Assembly (NCBI GenBank): GCA_963753955.1
Contig: CAVWEM010000006.1
Span: forward strand, 106,814-170,813
Direction of reading: 5' to 3'
Length of the DNA: 64,000 nt
From: Methylumidiphilus sp963753955
Lineage (GTDB): Bacteria > Pseudomonadota > Gammaproteobacteria > Methylococcales > Methylococcaceae
The notes under the pieces are model-generated. The model was not told the DNA's origin, searched no databases, and was given only the letters and a program-made list of their open reading frames with translations. A program made the position numbers and the translations under genes. Shown piece by piece: positions 28,020 through 37,304 of this stretch; within the stretch, counting starts at the first letter, position 1, and each line of letters starts with the position of its first letter.

Positions 28020-30692
28020 TCAGTCGGCCTTGACTGCCTCCGGCACGGCATGGGCGGCCCGCCAATTTTGTGCCTCTTCGATCAGGCTCATCGTCGTGGT
28101 ACAGAGGAACGGGATGCTCTGGATGAAGACGGTCAAGGCGAACAAGTTTTGCTCGTAGACATCGAACTGGTTGGCCAGCCACAGCCAAACCGAACCGGAC
28201 AACAACAAAAGCCCTAAGATGGTTTCCGTCTGGGCGGGCCGGTCGGCTTTTTTCTTTTTGACCAAGCCACCTTTTTCCGTGCGCTTGAAAGCCAGGCCAT
28301 CGCGGATCATCCCTTCCACGACCGCTTTGGACACCGTGTATTGCAGGCTCATCGCCGCCAAGGCCGCGCCGACAATCTGCCGCTTGGGGATGCGCACCCT
28401 GCGGCTGTACAGCAGCCAGGCATGGACGATATTCACCAACACTGCCGTCAACACCGGCACGGTCAGCGCCACCGCCGGAAAGGCCAAGTCGGCCAGGATG
28501 ATCAGCGGCACCCACAGCAGGTTCAGGAACGACACCGCCGTGCCTACGCAATCGGAAAACCAATAAGCCCAGCCGGTCACAAAATGGTATTTCTGCTGCG
28601 GCGTCAGGGTAGGCGACTTCGGCAGCATATGCCGCCAATGCTTGCGGATGATTTGCATCGCGCCGTAAGCCCAGCGGTGTCGCTGGGTTTTGAAGGCCAG
28701 CAAGGTGTCCGGCAGCACGCCCCAGCCATAGCGTTCGCGGGTGTAATGGGCATGGTAGCCACGGGTAAGCAGGCGCAGGCCTAACTCGGTGTCCTCCACG
28801 ATGGTGTCAGTGGACCAGCCGCCCACTTCGTCGAACGCGGAGCGGCGCACCATCAGCATCGTGCCATGGGCGATGATGGCATTGTCTTCATTGCGCTGCA
28901 CCATGCCGATGTCGAAGAAGCCGGCATATTCGGCGTTCATGATGGTTTTCAACAGGTTTTCGTCGCCGTCGCGGTGATCCTGCGGCGCTTGGATGATCGC
29001 CACCTTGGGGTCGTTGAACCAAGGGACCAGGTCTTTCAGCCAGTCGCGGTGTACCTGGTAGTCGGCGTCCACTGCCGCAATCACAGCCGCATCCTTGTCC
29101 ATGTATTCCAGCGCTAGGTTCATCGCCCCGGCCTTGAAGCCGGACACTTTGGGCAGGAACACGAACTTGAAGCGCGGCCCAAGCTTCTTGCAATGCTCTT
29201 CGATGGGTTTCCAGTAATACTCCTCGGTCGTGTTGTTGACGATGGCCAACACCTCGAAGTTCGGATAATCCAATGCGGCCATGCTGTCCAGCGTGGCTTT
29301 GTACATGTCTGGCTGCTCCTTGTAGGCCGGCACATGGATGGACACCAAAGGCGCGGGATCGGGCAAGGTCGGTGTGTTTTTGCCCTGCTCGATCAGGCGC
29401 ACCGGCTCGTGGCCCAACATGACCTCGGCAATTTCATGCACCTTCGCCAATGTGATGACGGACAACGGCAGCATCATCAGGATGCCGATGCCCCACATGA
29501 TCCACAGGCCTGCATTCAGATAATAATCAAATGGATAAAGGACGGCGGAGATCAGGCCGGCCCCCAAGGCGTTGGCGGCCAAGGCGTAGGCGAAGGCATG
29601 GCCGAAGGTCGGCCGCCGCCGCCTCAGCCCCCACAGCGTGATGAACGAGCCAATCACGATGCCGCCGGCAGCCAGTTCGATGCGGGTCTTTTGCACCGGG
29701 CCGCTCAATTTGAACTTAGGTGTGCGGTTGCCATCGTAAACCCCCCAATAGGGGCCGACGTTGCTGCCTTCAAAGCTCTTCCACGGCTGGTCGAAGGCTT
29801 CGACGATGTTATAGTCGATCCCCCGCCGTTCGGCCTCGCGTAGAAACTCGCGGACTACCTGGGCCTGCTTCAGCGGGTTCGGCACCGCCGCCATGCGGTT
29901 GTAACCTTGGCTGGGCCAGCCGAATTCGCCAATCAGAATCCGCTTGCCGGGATAGCGGTTGCGCAAGACATCGTATTTTTCCAAGGCGTATTTGACCGCC
30001 TTGTCGGCCCGTATCAGCTCCCAGAACGGCAGGTTGTGGGTGGTGATGAAATCGACTTCCTTGACCAAATCGGGCAGGAACACCCAGTCGCTCCAACCTT
30101 CGCTGGTGGAAACCTGCTTGCCGGCCTGCGCCTTGGCCAGGCGGATATACTCGATCAGGTCACCCAGCCGCTGTTGGGCTTCCGGGGAGAGCTTGAGTTC
30201 GCCGGTTTGCGCATCGGCGATATCGGGATAGGCAGCCCGCGCCCTTAGCATCACTTCGTTGCCGACGACCAGTTCGCGCACGTTCCAGTTTTCCCGCGCC
30301 AGCTTGATCGCCGTGTTCATCTCATCCTGGTTCGCCTGCCTAATTTCCGGGATGACATTGCCGGCTGCGTCGCGCTCATCGTTCAGCCACGCGCCGACGG
30401 TCACATCTAGGTTGTATTTCTGCGCTAGGCGCGGCACTTCGGCGACATTGCCCAGCGAACTGTAAATGCGCACTTTTTTGGCGACATCGGCGATCAGCTT
30501 CAAATCGCGGTCGATTTCCTCGACGCTAGGGTCGCGGCCCTCAAACGGAGGGTGGCGTGGCTCGTAGGCCAAGGACAGGGAGGCGAACTTGCCGACAAAA
30601 TCGGGCGGTTCGGCCACCTGCTGCGCCCCATACCAGACGGCGGCTTGCAGCAGGGCGGCGAGAACCATGGAAGTCAGAACGATTAGGCGCAT
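28020..30692 (-). CDS. GH17-GT2 fusion: membrane beta-glucan synthase
   Basis: This 890-residue protein has an N-terminal membrane anchor (about 4-22) and a periplasmic GH17 domain (about 30-335) with acid/base Glu146 in VVGNEVMLRA and nucleophile Glu256 in LIGEFGWPSQ. Further helices (about 338-412) lead to a cytoplasmic cellulose-synthase-like GT2 domain (about 445-720) with VPAYKE, DAD (542-544), VED (632-634) and QRHRW (670-674), then several C-terminal helices. The GT2 part is expected to polymerise UDP-glucose and export the chain, and the GH17 part to cut or transfer beta-1,3-linked glucan. Rhizobial NdvB/NdvC-type and pseudomonad periplasmic glucan systems use these modules. The ABC-like gene follows on the same strand by 48 nt. 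Confidence 0.85.
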   Translation of the reverse strand: MRLIVLTSMVLAALLQAAVWYGAQQVAEPPDFVGKFASLSLAYEPRHPPFEGRDPSVEEIDRDLKLIADVAKKVRIYSSLGNVAEVPRLAQKYNLDVTVGAWLNDERDAAGNVIPEIRQANQDEMNTAIKLARENWNVRELVVGNEVMLRARAAYPDIADAQTGELKLSPEAQQRLGDLIEYIRLAKAQAGKQVSTSEGWSDWVFLPDLVKEVDFITTHNLPFWELIRADKAVKYALEKYDVLRNRYPGKRILIGEFGWPSQGYNRMAAVPNPLKQAQVVREFLREAERRGIDYNIVEAFDQPWKSFEGSNVGPYWGVYDGNRTPKFKLSGPVQKTRIELAAGGIVIGSFITLWGLRRRRPTFGHAFAYALAANALGAGLISAVLYPFDYYLNAGLWIMWGIGILMMLPLSVITLAKVHEIAEVMLGHEPVRLIEQGKNTPTLPDPAPLVSIHVPAYKEQPDMYKATLDSMAALDYPNFEVLAIVNNTTEEYYWKPIEEHCKKLGPRFKFVFLPKVSGFKAGAMNLALEYMDKDAAVIAAVDADYQVHRDWLKDLVPWFNDPKVAIIQAPQDHRDGDENLLKTIMNAEYAGFFDIGMVQRNEDNAIIAHGTMLMVRRSAFDEVGGWSTDTIVEDTELGLRLLTRGYHAHYTRERYGWGVLPDTLLAFKTQRHRWAYGAMQIIRKHWRHMLPKSPTLTPQQKYHFVTGWAYWFSDCVGTAVSFLNLLWVPLIILADLAFPAVALTVPVLTAVLVNIVHAWLLYSRRVRIPKRQIVGAALAAMSLQYTVSKAVVEGMIRDGLAFKRTEKGGLVKKKKADRPAQTETILGLLLLSGSVWLWLANQFDVYEQNLFALTVFIQSIPFLCTTTMSLIEEAQNWRAAHAVPEAVKAD

Positions 30693-30730
30693 GGTTGATT
30701 AGGGTGTGGAAAGCGTATGTGGGTGGAGTT

Positions 30731-30842
30731 TGGCCGCTCTCCACTCTCCCAGCGGGGTCGCGAAACCGACCGGGGAATTAGGGTTTTATGTGTGTCCTCT
30801 CCCTAAAGCCCCTCAACCCGCCGGGAGAGTGACTCGCGGCCA
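30731..30842. repeat. Long imperfect palindrome (REP/BIME-like)
   Basis: Arms of about 27 nt, TGGCCGCTCTCCACTCTCCC (from 30731) and GGGAGAGTGACTCGCGGCCA (ending 30842), pair with few mismatches around a 58-nt spacer. It lies between the glucan synthase and the Pro/Ala-rich secreted protein and could form a large hairpin in the mRNA. Confidence 0.7.
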
Positions 30843-31346
30843 CTATTTTTGCTCTGGCTGCGGCGGAGGCGGCAGAACCTTGGGGATCTCGGCAGGATCG
30901 TCCCAACACTGGCCGACTTGCTCTGGCGACGGGTTTGACAGGCCTGGGTTTGCCGTTTGCAACTTGACCAGGCAGGCGAATGCTTGGGTCAGATGCGCGG
31001 GAGGACACTTGAATGCGTTGTAAAAAGCAAAGAACTGGGTGGCCGCGCCAGTGTCATCCCTCGCCAATGCGGCGATCACACGCTGGCCGGTTCGGACGCA
31101 TTCGGCAGGTGCCGGGGGGGCTGCTGGTTTGGCGGGGAGGGCTGCCTTGGCGGAAGCGGCGGGGGGCTTGGCGGGAGCGGGAGCCGACGGAGTTGGTGCG
31201 GCCTCGGTCTTGGCAGGCGTTGCGATGGCCGGCGGTTCCGCGAATGCGCTAGGGAACGTCGTTGCCGCAAGCAAAACCAGTCCAAAACCGGCAAGGCCGC
31301 TGATGCTCTTGTTGCTCCTAGGGATGGCGACTTTGCAAAATTTCAT
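30843..31346 (-). CDS. Secreted Pro/Ala-rich protein of unknown function
   Basis: The 167-residue product starts at the ATG 31346, which has AAGGTGG five bases upstream; an in-frame TTG at 31364 would overlap that site. A signal peptide (hydrophobic ISGLAGFGLVLLAATTF, then SAFA) is followed by a low-complexity Ala/Pro/Lys linker (about 32-85). A small C-terminal domain with four cysteines follows (ECVRTGQRVI, NAFKCPPAHL, AFACLVKLQ, VGQCWDDPAE), probably two disulfides, and then a Pro-rich tail. It is the first gene on this side of the divergent glucan region. I do not recognise a family. Confidence 0.6.
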   Translation of the reverse strand: MKFCKVAIPRSNKSISGLAGFGLVLLAATTFPSAFAEPPAIATPAKTEAAPTPSAPAPAKPPAASAKAALPAKPAAPPAPAECVRTGQRVIAALARDDTGAATQFFAFYNAFKCPPAHLTQAFACLVKLQTANPGLSNPSPEQVGQCWDDPAEIPKVLPPPPQPEQK

Positions 31347-31488
31347 GAATTCCACCTTTAGCAAAAAACTCGATTATTTTTTGGTTGATCGGCAAAGCGC
31401 CGACAAGACTTCGCTTAGCCATGAATGGGAAAGTAAGCCTATGGTACATTATCCGCCAACAGTCTTGTAAGTGGAGGGTGTGATTGAC

Positions 31489-33171
31489 ATGTTCTCGAAA
31501 CGCGGATGGGTGTTCCTCGTCCTGGCGGGCTGCGCCCTGCTTTCTATTTTGCATTGGCGGCAAATGGGCCAGCCGAACATTGTTGTGGACGCGCTGGGCG
31601 ATCGCCTCAGTTGCGTGTCCTACTCGCCCTACTACAAGCCGCATCAAACCCCGCTGGACAAAACCATCTTCATCGAAGCGGCGCAGATCGAAGCCGACTT
31701 GAGGCTGCTGGCGCGGCGCTTCGATTGTGTACGCATCTATTCGCTCAGCCAAGGACTGCACGAGGTTCCCCGTATTGCCCAGCAACTCGGCATGAAGGTG
31801 TTGCTGGGGATATGGATAGGGCGGATGCCCGCCGACAACGAAAAGGAACTGGTTCGAGGCATAGACTTGGCGCGCAAATATCCTTCCGCCATCCGCGCCG
31901 TCATCGTCGGCAATGAAGTGCTGCTGCGCGGCGAACAGCCTGTCCAGGCGATGCGCGCCTACATCGACCGGGTCAAAGCCACCGTTCCCGGTGTGCCGGT
32001 GACTTACGCCGATGTCTGGGAATTCTGGCTGCGCAACCAGGCCGAACTGGTCGGCAGTGTGTCCTTCGCCACCGTGCATATCCTGCCCTATTGGGAGGAC
32101 GACCCGGTGGAGATCGACAACGCCGTCAGCCATGTCAGCCATATTTACCAGCATGTCAAAGACGAGCTGAAAGGCAAACCCGTGATGATCGGTGAGACCG
32201 GCTGGCCCAGCTATGGCCGCCAACGCCAAGGCGCGGAGCCTGGCTTGGTCAATCAAGCTCGCTTCATCCGCGAGTTCGCCGTCCGGGCGGAATTGGAGCA
32301 CATCGACTACAACGTCATCGAAGCCTTCGACCAGCCCTGGAAGCGTGCGCAGGAAGGCGCGGTCGGCGGCTATTGGGGGCTATACGACACCCTCGGCGAT
32401 CCCAAATTCCCTTTCCGTGGGCCTGTCGCCGAAGCGCCTCGCTGGAGCCATGCCGCCTACGGCATCATGGCCGTGTTCTTCGCCGGATTCCTATTGTGGG
32501 AAAGGCGCAGGGTGAACGGCGATGCCATCCTGGCCTTGCTGTCCGTCAGCCTGATCGGCGGCGGTGTTTGCATGGCCTTTTGGCGGGATATGGTGATGGC
32601 CAACCGCAACGCGCTGGAATGGGGCATCACCGGCCTGTACGCGATTTTCCAGTTCGCCGCCGTCTTCGTCCTGGGCCGGGCTTTGGCTACTTGGTGTGCG
32701 CGGGGCGCAGCACCGCCCTGCTTGGCCCCGGCCAGCCATCTGCTGCGCTGGGCCAGGCGCAACGACCAAAGCTTCGACGCGCCCGCCCGTTGGTTCGGCG
32801 CCTTGCGCATCGTTTTCCTGTTCGGCGCGGCCTTGGTTTGCCTGTTGCATGTGTTCGATGCCCGTTACCGCGACTATCCCTTGGCGCTCTACGCCTTCCC
32901 GGCCTTGGCGCTGGCCTCCGTATCCTGGATACACGGCAAGACCGAGGCGGATCTGGAGGAAATCCTGCTGGCCGGCTGGATCGGTTTCGCAGGCGTTTGG
33001 GTCGCGGTCTTTGAGCACATCATCATCGCCCCGCACGAACCCTGGCGGCTGGCTGCCGGGGTCAACGTCCAAGCCATCGCCTGGGCCGGGCTATGCCTGT
33101 TGCTCTCCGTCGCTGTCCTGGGCCCGATATTCGCCCCACTGCGACCGCGCCAAGGTCAAGACGCCGAATAG
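31489..33171 (+). CDS. Membrane-anchored GH17 glucanase/transglucosylase with multi-helix C-terminus
   Basis: The 560-residue product starts at the ATG 31489 with GGAGG ten bases upstream (a GTG at 31471 is in frame). A membrane anchor (WVFLVLAGCALLSIL) precedes a periplasmic GH17 domain (about 38-325) with DCVRIYSLSQGLHEVP, acid/base Glu143 in VIVGNEVLLRG, nucleophile Glu236 in MIGETGWPSYG and DYNVIEAFDQPWKRAQEG. Seven or so helices follow (about 330-550). The GH17 domain is a paralogue of the one in the divergent glucan synthase. The pair probably makes and remodels a periplasmic or cell-surface beta-1,3-glucan, which is inference from domains and neighbourhood. Confidence 0.8.
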   Translation: MFSKRGWVFLVLAGCALLSILHWRQMGQPNIVVDALGDRLSCVSYSPYYKPHQTPLDKTIFIEAAQIEADLRLLARRFDCVRIYSLSQGLHEVPRIAQQLGMKVLLGIWIGRMPADNEKELVRGIDLARKYPSAIRAVIVGNEVLLRGEQPVQAMRAYIDRVKATVPGVPVTYADVWEFWLRNQAELVGSVSFATVHILPYWEDDPVEIDNAVSHVSHIYQHVKDELKGKPVMIGETGWPSYGRQRQGAEPGLVNQARFIREFAVRAELEHIDYNVIEAFDQPWKRAQEGAVGGYWGLYDTLGDPKFPFRGPVAEAPRWSHAAYGIMAVFFAGFLLWERRRVNGDAILALLSVSLIGGGVCMAFWRDMVMANRNALEWGITGLYAIFQFAAVFVLGRALATWCARGAAPPCLAPASHLLRWARRNDQSFDAPARWFGALRIVFLFGAALVCLLHVFDARYRDYPLALYAFPALALASVSWIHGKTEADLEEILLAGWIGFAGVWVAVFEHIIIAPHEPWRLAAGVNVQAIAWAGLCLLLSVAVLGPIFAPLRPRQGQDAE

Positions 33172-33206
33172 GCAGCCGACCGCCGTGTAGTGCCGATAAT
33201 ATCCGG

Positions 33207-33752
33207 CTAGCTTAGGGCGCTTCTCCTCGATTCGTCATAGCGGCGAATCAACTTGTCCAGTTCCGCGGCATCTTGCAAGCAGGAATCGAAAATGCTGCCA
33301 ATCAACTGCTCATAATGGCGGCGCAAGACACTCTCGGTGGGCCTTGGAAAGGTGGTCGTCTCGATCATGTAGCGGATATGGGTCAGATAATGCCGCCTGA
33401 GCACCGACTCTTGCGGAATATGCGGGGGCAGCGATTCGACTGAGGGAGTCTTGCCTGCAAGCACGGGCCGTGGCGTGGGCAAGGACTCTTGTGGAACCTT
33501 CAGGCTGGGTGTTCCGACTGCGGGCGCTGTGGGCAGGGCCACAGGAATCTCCCGCACATTGCCGGAACGCCGATCAGACTTTTTGGCTGAGGTCATCTTA
33601 ACCATGGCACCAGGACGTGCCGCCCGTTTTCGCAGCAAATAAACAATGGCCAATACCAGCAAAATAGCACCCGCAATGATGGCACCTCGCTTAATTTCAA
33701 AGCCATACTGCGTCAGATACTGCAAAAAATCCTTAACATCGAATTGCTTCAT
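33207..33752 (-). CDS. Single-pass membrane protein with duplicated ESVLRRHY motif
   Basis: A 181-residue protein. After a short N-terminus comes one membrane helix (about 24-40, AIIAGAILLVLAIVYLLRKR) with a basic stop-transfer, so the rest is probably cytoplasmic. A linker rich in Pro, Ser and Thr leads to two copies of a motif: PQESVLRRHYLTHIRYMIE and PTESVLRRHYEQLIGSIFD, 29 residues apart. The end is helical and charged (ELDKLIRRYDESRRSALS). No known family is recognised. It converges with the GH17 gene and precedes ligA. Confidence 0.65.
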   Translation of the reverse strand: MKQFDVKDFLQYLTQYGFEIKRGAIIAGAILLVLAIVYLLRKRAARPGAMVKMTSAKKSDRRSGNVREIPVALPTAPAVGTPSLKVPQESLPTPRPVLAGKTPSVESLPPHIPQESVLRRHYLTHIRYMIETTTFPRPTESVLRRHYEQLIGSIFDSCLQDAAELDKLIRRYDESRRSALS

Positions 33753-33863
33753 AATAACCCCCCACGTTAAAAGAAAAAATCATGCTGTTCCTGAAATGGC
33801 ACATTTGACAATATGGCACCGTTGGAAACGGCGCAACCGCCCTGTCCCCGAGTTTCATTATAC

Positions 33864-36014
33864 CTACAGCCCTCCTTTGATGCCAATCAATTCCAGCCAT
33901 TCCTGCTCGCTGAGTATGTTCAAACCCAATTCCCTGGCCCTTTTCTCTTTCGACCCGGCATCTGCGCCGACAACCACATAATCGGTCTTCTTCGACACCG
34001 ACCCGGCCACATTCGCGCCTAAAGCCTCGGCGCGGGCCTTGGCTTCGTTACGGCTGAGGGTTTCCAGTGTTCCGGTGAACACAACGGTCTTGCCGGCAAT
34101 GGGCGAAGCCGTCGCCGGTGGCTCGAAGTCGGTGACGGCCAATAAAGGCGGTGATCCGTCCTGGGATTCGGTGAGTCTGTCCAAGACTTCACGGTTTTGC
34201 GACTCGTGGAAAAAAGCGAGGATGTCTTGCGCCATGTTCTGGCCTACGCCATTGATGGCAAGTAGTTGGCCATAGGCTTCCGATTCCGCGTCGAAGGCTT
34301 GTTCCATGCTTCCGCGCCATTGTTTGAGGCTGAGGTAATGGCGGGCCAACAGACGGGCGGTGCTTAGTCCGACTTGGGGGATTCCCAACGCATAAATGAA
34401 ACGATCCAGCGGTATCACGCGCACCTTTGCGATGGCGTCGAACAGTTTGCGGGCGGAGATTTCGCCCCAGCCTTCCCATTCGCGCAAGGGCTGGGCCGCT
34501 TCGCCGTCGCGGGCTTCCAGCGTGAAGATGTCCACTGGACTTTTAATCAAGCCTTTGGCGTAGAAGGATTCAATGTTTTTCACCCCCAAGCCTTCGATGT
34601 CGAAGGCATCGCGGGAGACGAAATGGATCAAGCGCTCCATGGCCTGGGCTGGGCAATTGAGGCCGTTGACGCAGAAAGTGTCGGCTTCGCCGACGTTGCG
34701 CACCAGCGGTTCGCCGCAGTCCGGGCAGGTTTGCGGGAATTGATACGGTTCGCTCCCCGCCGGGCGTTTGCCCAGGATCACGCTGACGACTTGGGGTATC
34801 ACATCGCCGGCGCGTTGGATGATGACGGTGTCGCCCACGCGGATGTCTTTGCGTTGGATCTCGTCCTGGTTGTGCAAGGTGGCACGGGAAACCAGGACGC
34901 CACCGACATTGACCGGGGCGAGGTTGGCGACCGGGGTGATTTTGCCGGTGCGCCCGACTTGCACGGTGATAGTGCGCACTTGGGTCTGCGCCTGCTCCGG
35001 CGGGAATTTCCAGGCGATGGCCCAGCGCGGCGAGCGGCTGGCGAAGCCGAAGCGGGCTTGCCAGTCCAACCGGTTGACCTTGACCACCACGCCGTCGATG
35101 GAAAAGCCCAGGCTTGCGCGTTGGGCTTGGATGTCATCATAACAGGCGAACAGTCCGTCGAAACCGTCCCCGGCGACGCTGACCAGCCGGGCGGGTTCGT
35201 TGAGCTTGAAGCCCCAGGCTTGCAGCTTTTGCCGGGCTTCCCATTGGGTTTCGGCGAAATCTTCGGAAACTTCGCCCCAGGCGTAGGCGAAAAAGCGCAA
35301 AGGCCGCTGCGCGGTGATTGAGGAATCCAGTTGGCGCAGGCTCCCGGCGGCGGCGTTGCGCGGGTTGGCGAAGAGGTTTTCGCCCGTCTCGGCCTGGCGG
35401 GCGTTTAGCTTAAGGAAATCCTCGTCGCCCATATAGACCTCGCCGCGCACTTCCAGCACCTCGGGCCAGCCTTGGCCTTGCAGCTTCTTGGGAATCTCGG
35501 CGATGGTCTTGACATTGGCGGTCACATCTTCGCCTTCCGTGCCGCTGCCCCGCGTGGCGGCGTAGACGAGCTTGCCCTGTTCATAACGCAGCCCTAAGGA
35601 CAGGCCGTCGATCTTGGGTTCGCCGACCAGTTCGATAGGCGTGGCGGGGTCGTTGATCTCGCGCATGAAGTTGCGTAAGGATTCGATGAAATCACAGATG
35701 TCTTGCCGGTCAAAGGCGTTGCCCAGCGACAGCATGGGTACGGCATGTTTGATTTTGCGGAAGCCTGTGGCCGGGGCCGCGCCGACGCGGGGGCTATCGG
35801 CACGGATCAGGGCCGGGAAGCGGGCTTCTATGGCTAGATTGCGCTGGCGCAGGGCATCGTATTCGGCGTCGCTGATTTCCGGGTTGTCTTGCCGGTAATA
35901 CAGATCGTCGTGGTATTGGATGAGCCTGGCCAATTTGGCCAGTTCTGACTCGGCTTCGGCGCGGCTTAGGGCTTCGACCGGGATGCCGAAGAAGGGGGTG
36001 TTGTCGTTTGCCAT
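33864..36014 (-). CDS. ligA: NAD-dependent DNA ligase
   Basis: LigA seals nicks using NAD+. The 716-residue product, longer than the usual 670 or so, has the Ia domain YYRQDNPEISDAEYDALRQR, the adenylation Lys in GEPKIDGLSLGLRYEQG, FANPRNAAAGSLRQLDSS, DGVVVKVN, the zinc finger CPDCGEP ... CVNGLNCPAQ, helix-hairpin-helix repeats, and a C-terminal BRCT domain (GKTVVFTGTLETLSRNEAKA, KTDYVVVGADAGSKEKRARE). The start is the ATG at 36014. Confidence 0.96.
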   Translation of the reverse strand: MANDNTPFFGIPVEALSRAEAESELAKLARLIQYHDDLYYRQDNPEISDAEYDALRQRNLAIEARFPALIRADSPRVGAAPATGFRKIKHAVPMLSLGNAFDRQDICDFIESLRNFMREINDPATPIELVGEPKIDGLSLGLRYEQGKLVYAATRGSGTEGEDVTANVKTIAEIPKKLQGQGWPEVLEVRGEVYMGDEDFLKLNARQAETGENLFANPRNAAAGSLRQLDSSITAQRPLRFFAYAWGEVSEDFAETQWEARQKLQAWGFKLNEPARLVSVAGDGFDGLFACYDDIQAQRASLGFSIDGVVVKVNRLDWQARFGFASRSPRWAIAWKFPPEQAQTQVRTITVQVGRTGKITPVANLAPVNVGGVLVSRATLHNQDEIQRKDIRVGDTVIIQRAGDVIPQVVSVILGKRPAGSEPYQFPQTCPDCGEPLVRNVGEADTFCVNGLNCPAQAMERLIHFVSRDAFDIEGLGVKNIESFYAKGLIKSPVDIFTLEARDGEAAQPLREWEGWGEISARKLFDAIAKVRVIPLDRFIYALGIPQVGLSTARLLARHYLSLKQWRGSMEQAFDAESEAYGQLLAINGVGQNMAQDILAFFHESQNREVLDRLTESQDGSPPLLAVTDFEPPATASPIAGKTVVFTGTLETLSRNEAKARAEALGANVAGSVSKKTDYVVVGADAGSKEKRARELGLNILSEQEWLELIGIKGGL

Positions 36015-36078
36015 AAGGATGTGGCTTGAGTGGCTCGGGGCGTTGGATGGGGCGCTTCTTGGTTGAATTCAAAGAAAG

Positions 36079-36154
36079 CCCTCATCCCCGGCCCTTCTCT
36101 CGCAGGGAGAAGGGAGTAAAGCCCCTCTCCCTGCGGGAGAAGGGTTGGGGTGAG
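36079..36154. repeat. Nested palindromic repeat (BIME-like)
   Basis: Two hairpins, CCCTTCTCTC/GGGAGAAGGG (36092-36114) and CCCTCTCCC/GGGAGAAGGG (from 36123), are themselves flanked by CTCATCCCC and GGGGTGAG that pair across the unit. Such CTCATCCCC-CTTCTCC elements are dispersed intergenic repeats in many proteobacteria. It lies between pilU and ligA. Confidence 0.75.
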
Positions 36155-36158
36155 AGTC

Positions 36159-37280
36159 TCAATCGTCAAGCAACATTGGCCCCTCTCCAGCGCGGGCGGC
36201 AAAACTGGCCCGGCCTGTCTCCTCGCTGAGTTTGATCGTCAGGCGGACCTCGTTTTTCGAGTCGGCGGAATGCAAGGCATCCTCGTAGGTGATTTTGCCC
36301 GCCCTGTAAAGCTCGAAGAGGGCTTGGTCGAAGGTCTGCATGCCATGTTCGCGGGAGTTTTTCATCAGTTCCTTCAGCTTGTGTATCTCGCCCTTGCGGA
36401 TCAAGTCGGCAACCAACGGGGTGGTGGTGAGTATTTCCACGGCAGGGAAAAGACCCTTGCCGTCCGCCCGGTGGATAAGCTGCTGGGCGATGATGGCGCG
36501 CAGGTTCAAGGAAAGATCCATGAGCAACTGTGAATGCATGTCTTCCGGGAAAAAGTGTAGGATGCGATCCAGCGCCTGATTGGCATTGTTAGCATGTAAA
36601 GTGCTGAGGCAAAGATGGCCGGTTTCCGCAAAGGTGATGGCATTTTGCATGGTCTCGCGGGTGCGGATTTCGCCGATGAGGATGACATCCGGGGCTTGGC
36701 GCAGGGTGTTTTTCAGCGCGATATCGTAGGATTCGGTGTCGATGCCCACTTCGCGCTGGCTGACGATGCAGCCTAGGTGCGGATGGAGGTATTCCAGCGG
36801 GTCTTCAATGGTGATGATGTGATCGTTGGAATTCTCGTTGCGGTGCTTGATCATCGCCGCCAGCGAGGTGGACTTGCCGGTGCCGGTGGCGCCTACGAAC
36901 AGAATCAGGCCGCGTTTGTCCATCACCAGATCGTTGAGGATGGATGGCAGGTTCAGTTCCCCCACCGACGGGATTTTATTGGCGATGCGGCGCAGCACCA
37001 TGCTGGCGGTGTTGCGTTGGATGTAAGCGCTGACCCGGAAGCGCCCCAGCCCCTCTTCGTGGATGGCGAAGTTGCATTCGTGGGTCTTTTCGAACTCCTC
37101 GATTTGTTTAGCCGTCATCACGCTTTTGACCAGTTCCATCGTCAGCTTAGGGGTCAGCTTGGTATTGGAAACGGCTTCGATGGTACCGTTTACTTTGATG
37201 CAAGGCGCCTTGCCGGCCACGATGAACAGGTCGGACGCATTTTTGTGCGTCATATACAAGAGCAGGGAGGTAAAGTCCAT
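36159..37280 (-). CDS. pilU: Type IV pilus retraction ATPase, PilU-like
   Basis: This PilT/PilU-type secretion ATPase is 373 residues long. It shows KNASDLFIVAGKAPCIKVNG at the start, Walker A LILFVGATGTGKSTSLAAMI, the Asp box TIEDPLEYLH, Walker B APDVILIGEIRTRETM and the His box TGHLCLSTLHANNANQALDR. The C-terminal extension beyond PilT length is typical of PilU, the partner that raises retraction force. It lies 24 nt downstream of pilT in one operon. Confidence 0.94.
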   Translation of the reverse strand: MDFTSLLLYMTHKNASDLFIVAGKAPCIKVNGTIEAVSNTKLTPKLTMELVKSVMTAKQIEEFEKTHECNFAIHEEGLGRFRVSAYIQRNTASMVLRRIANKIPSVGELNLPSILNDLVMDKRGLILFVGATGTGKSTSLAAMIKHRNENSNDHIITIEDPLEYLHPHLGCIVSQREVGIDTESYDIALKNTLRQAPDVILIGEIRTRETMQNAITFAETGHLCLSTLHANNANQALDRILHFFPEDMHSQLLMDLSLNLRAIIAQQLIHRADGKGLFPAVEILTTTPLVADLIRKGEIHKLKELMKNSREHGMQTFDQALFELYRAGKITYEDALHSADSKNEVRLTIKLSEETGRASFAARAGEGPMLLDD

Positions 37281-37304
37281 GGGAGTTGCGTTACTGTGAA
37301 AAGC

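Noticed and set aside
31318..32301. Minus-strand frame of 327 codons over the GH17 gene
   Set aside because: The plus-strand gene has catalytic Glu motifs and membrane helices; the opposite frame is its shadow.
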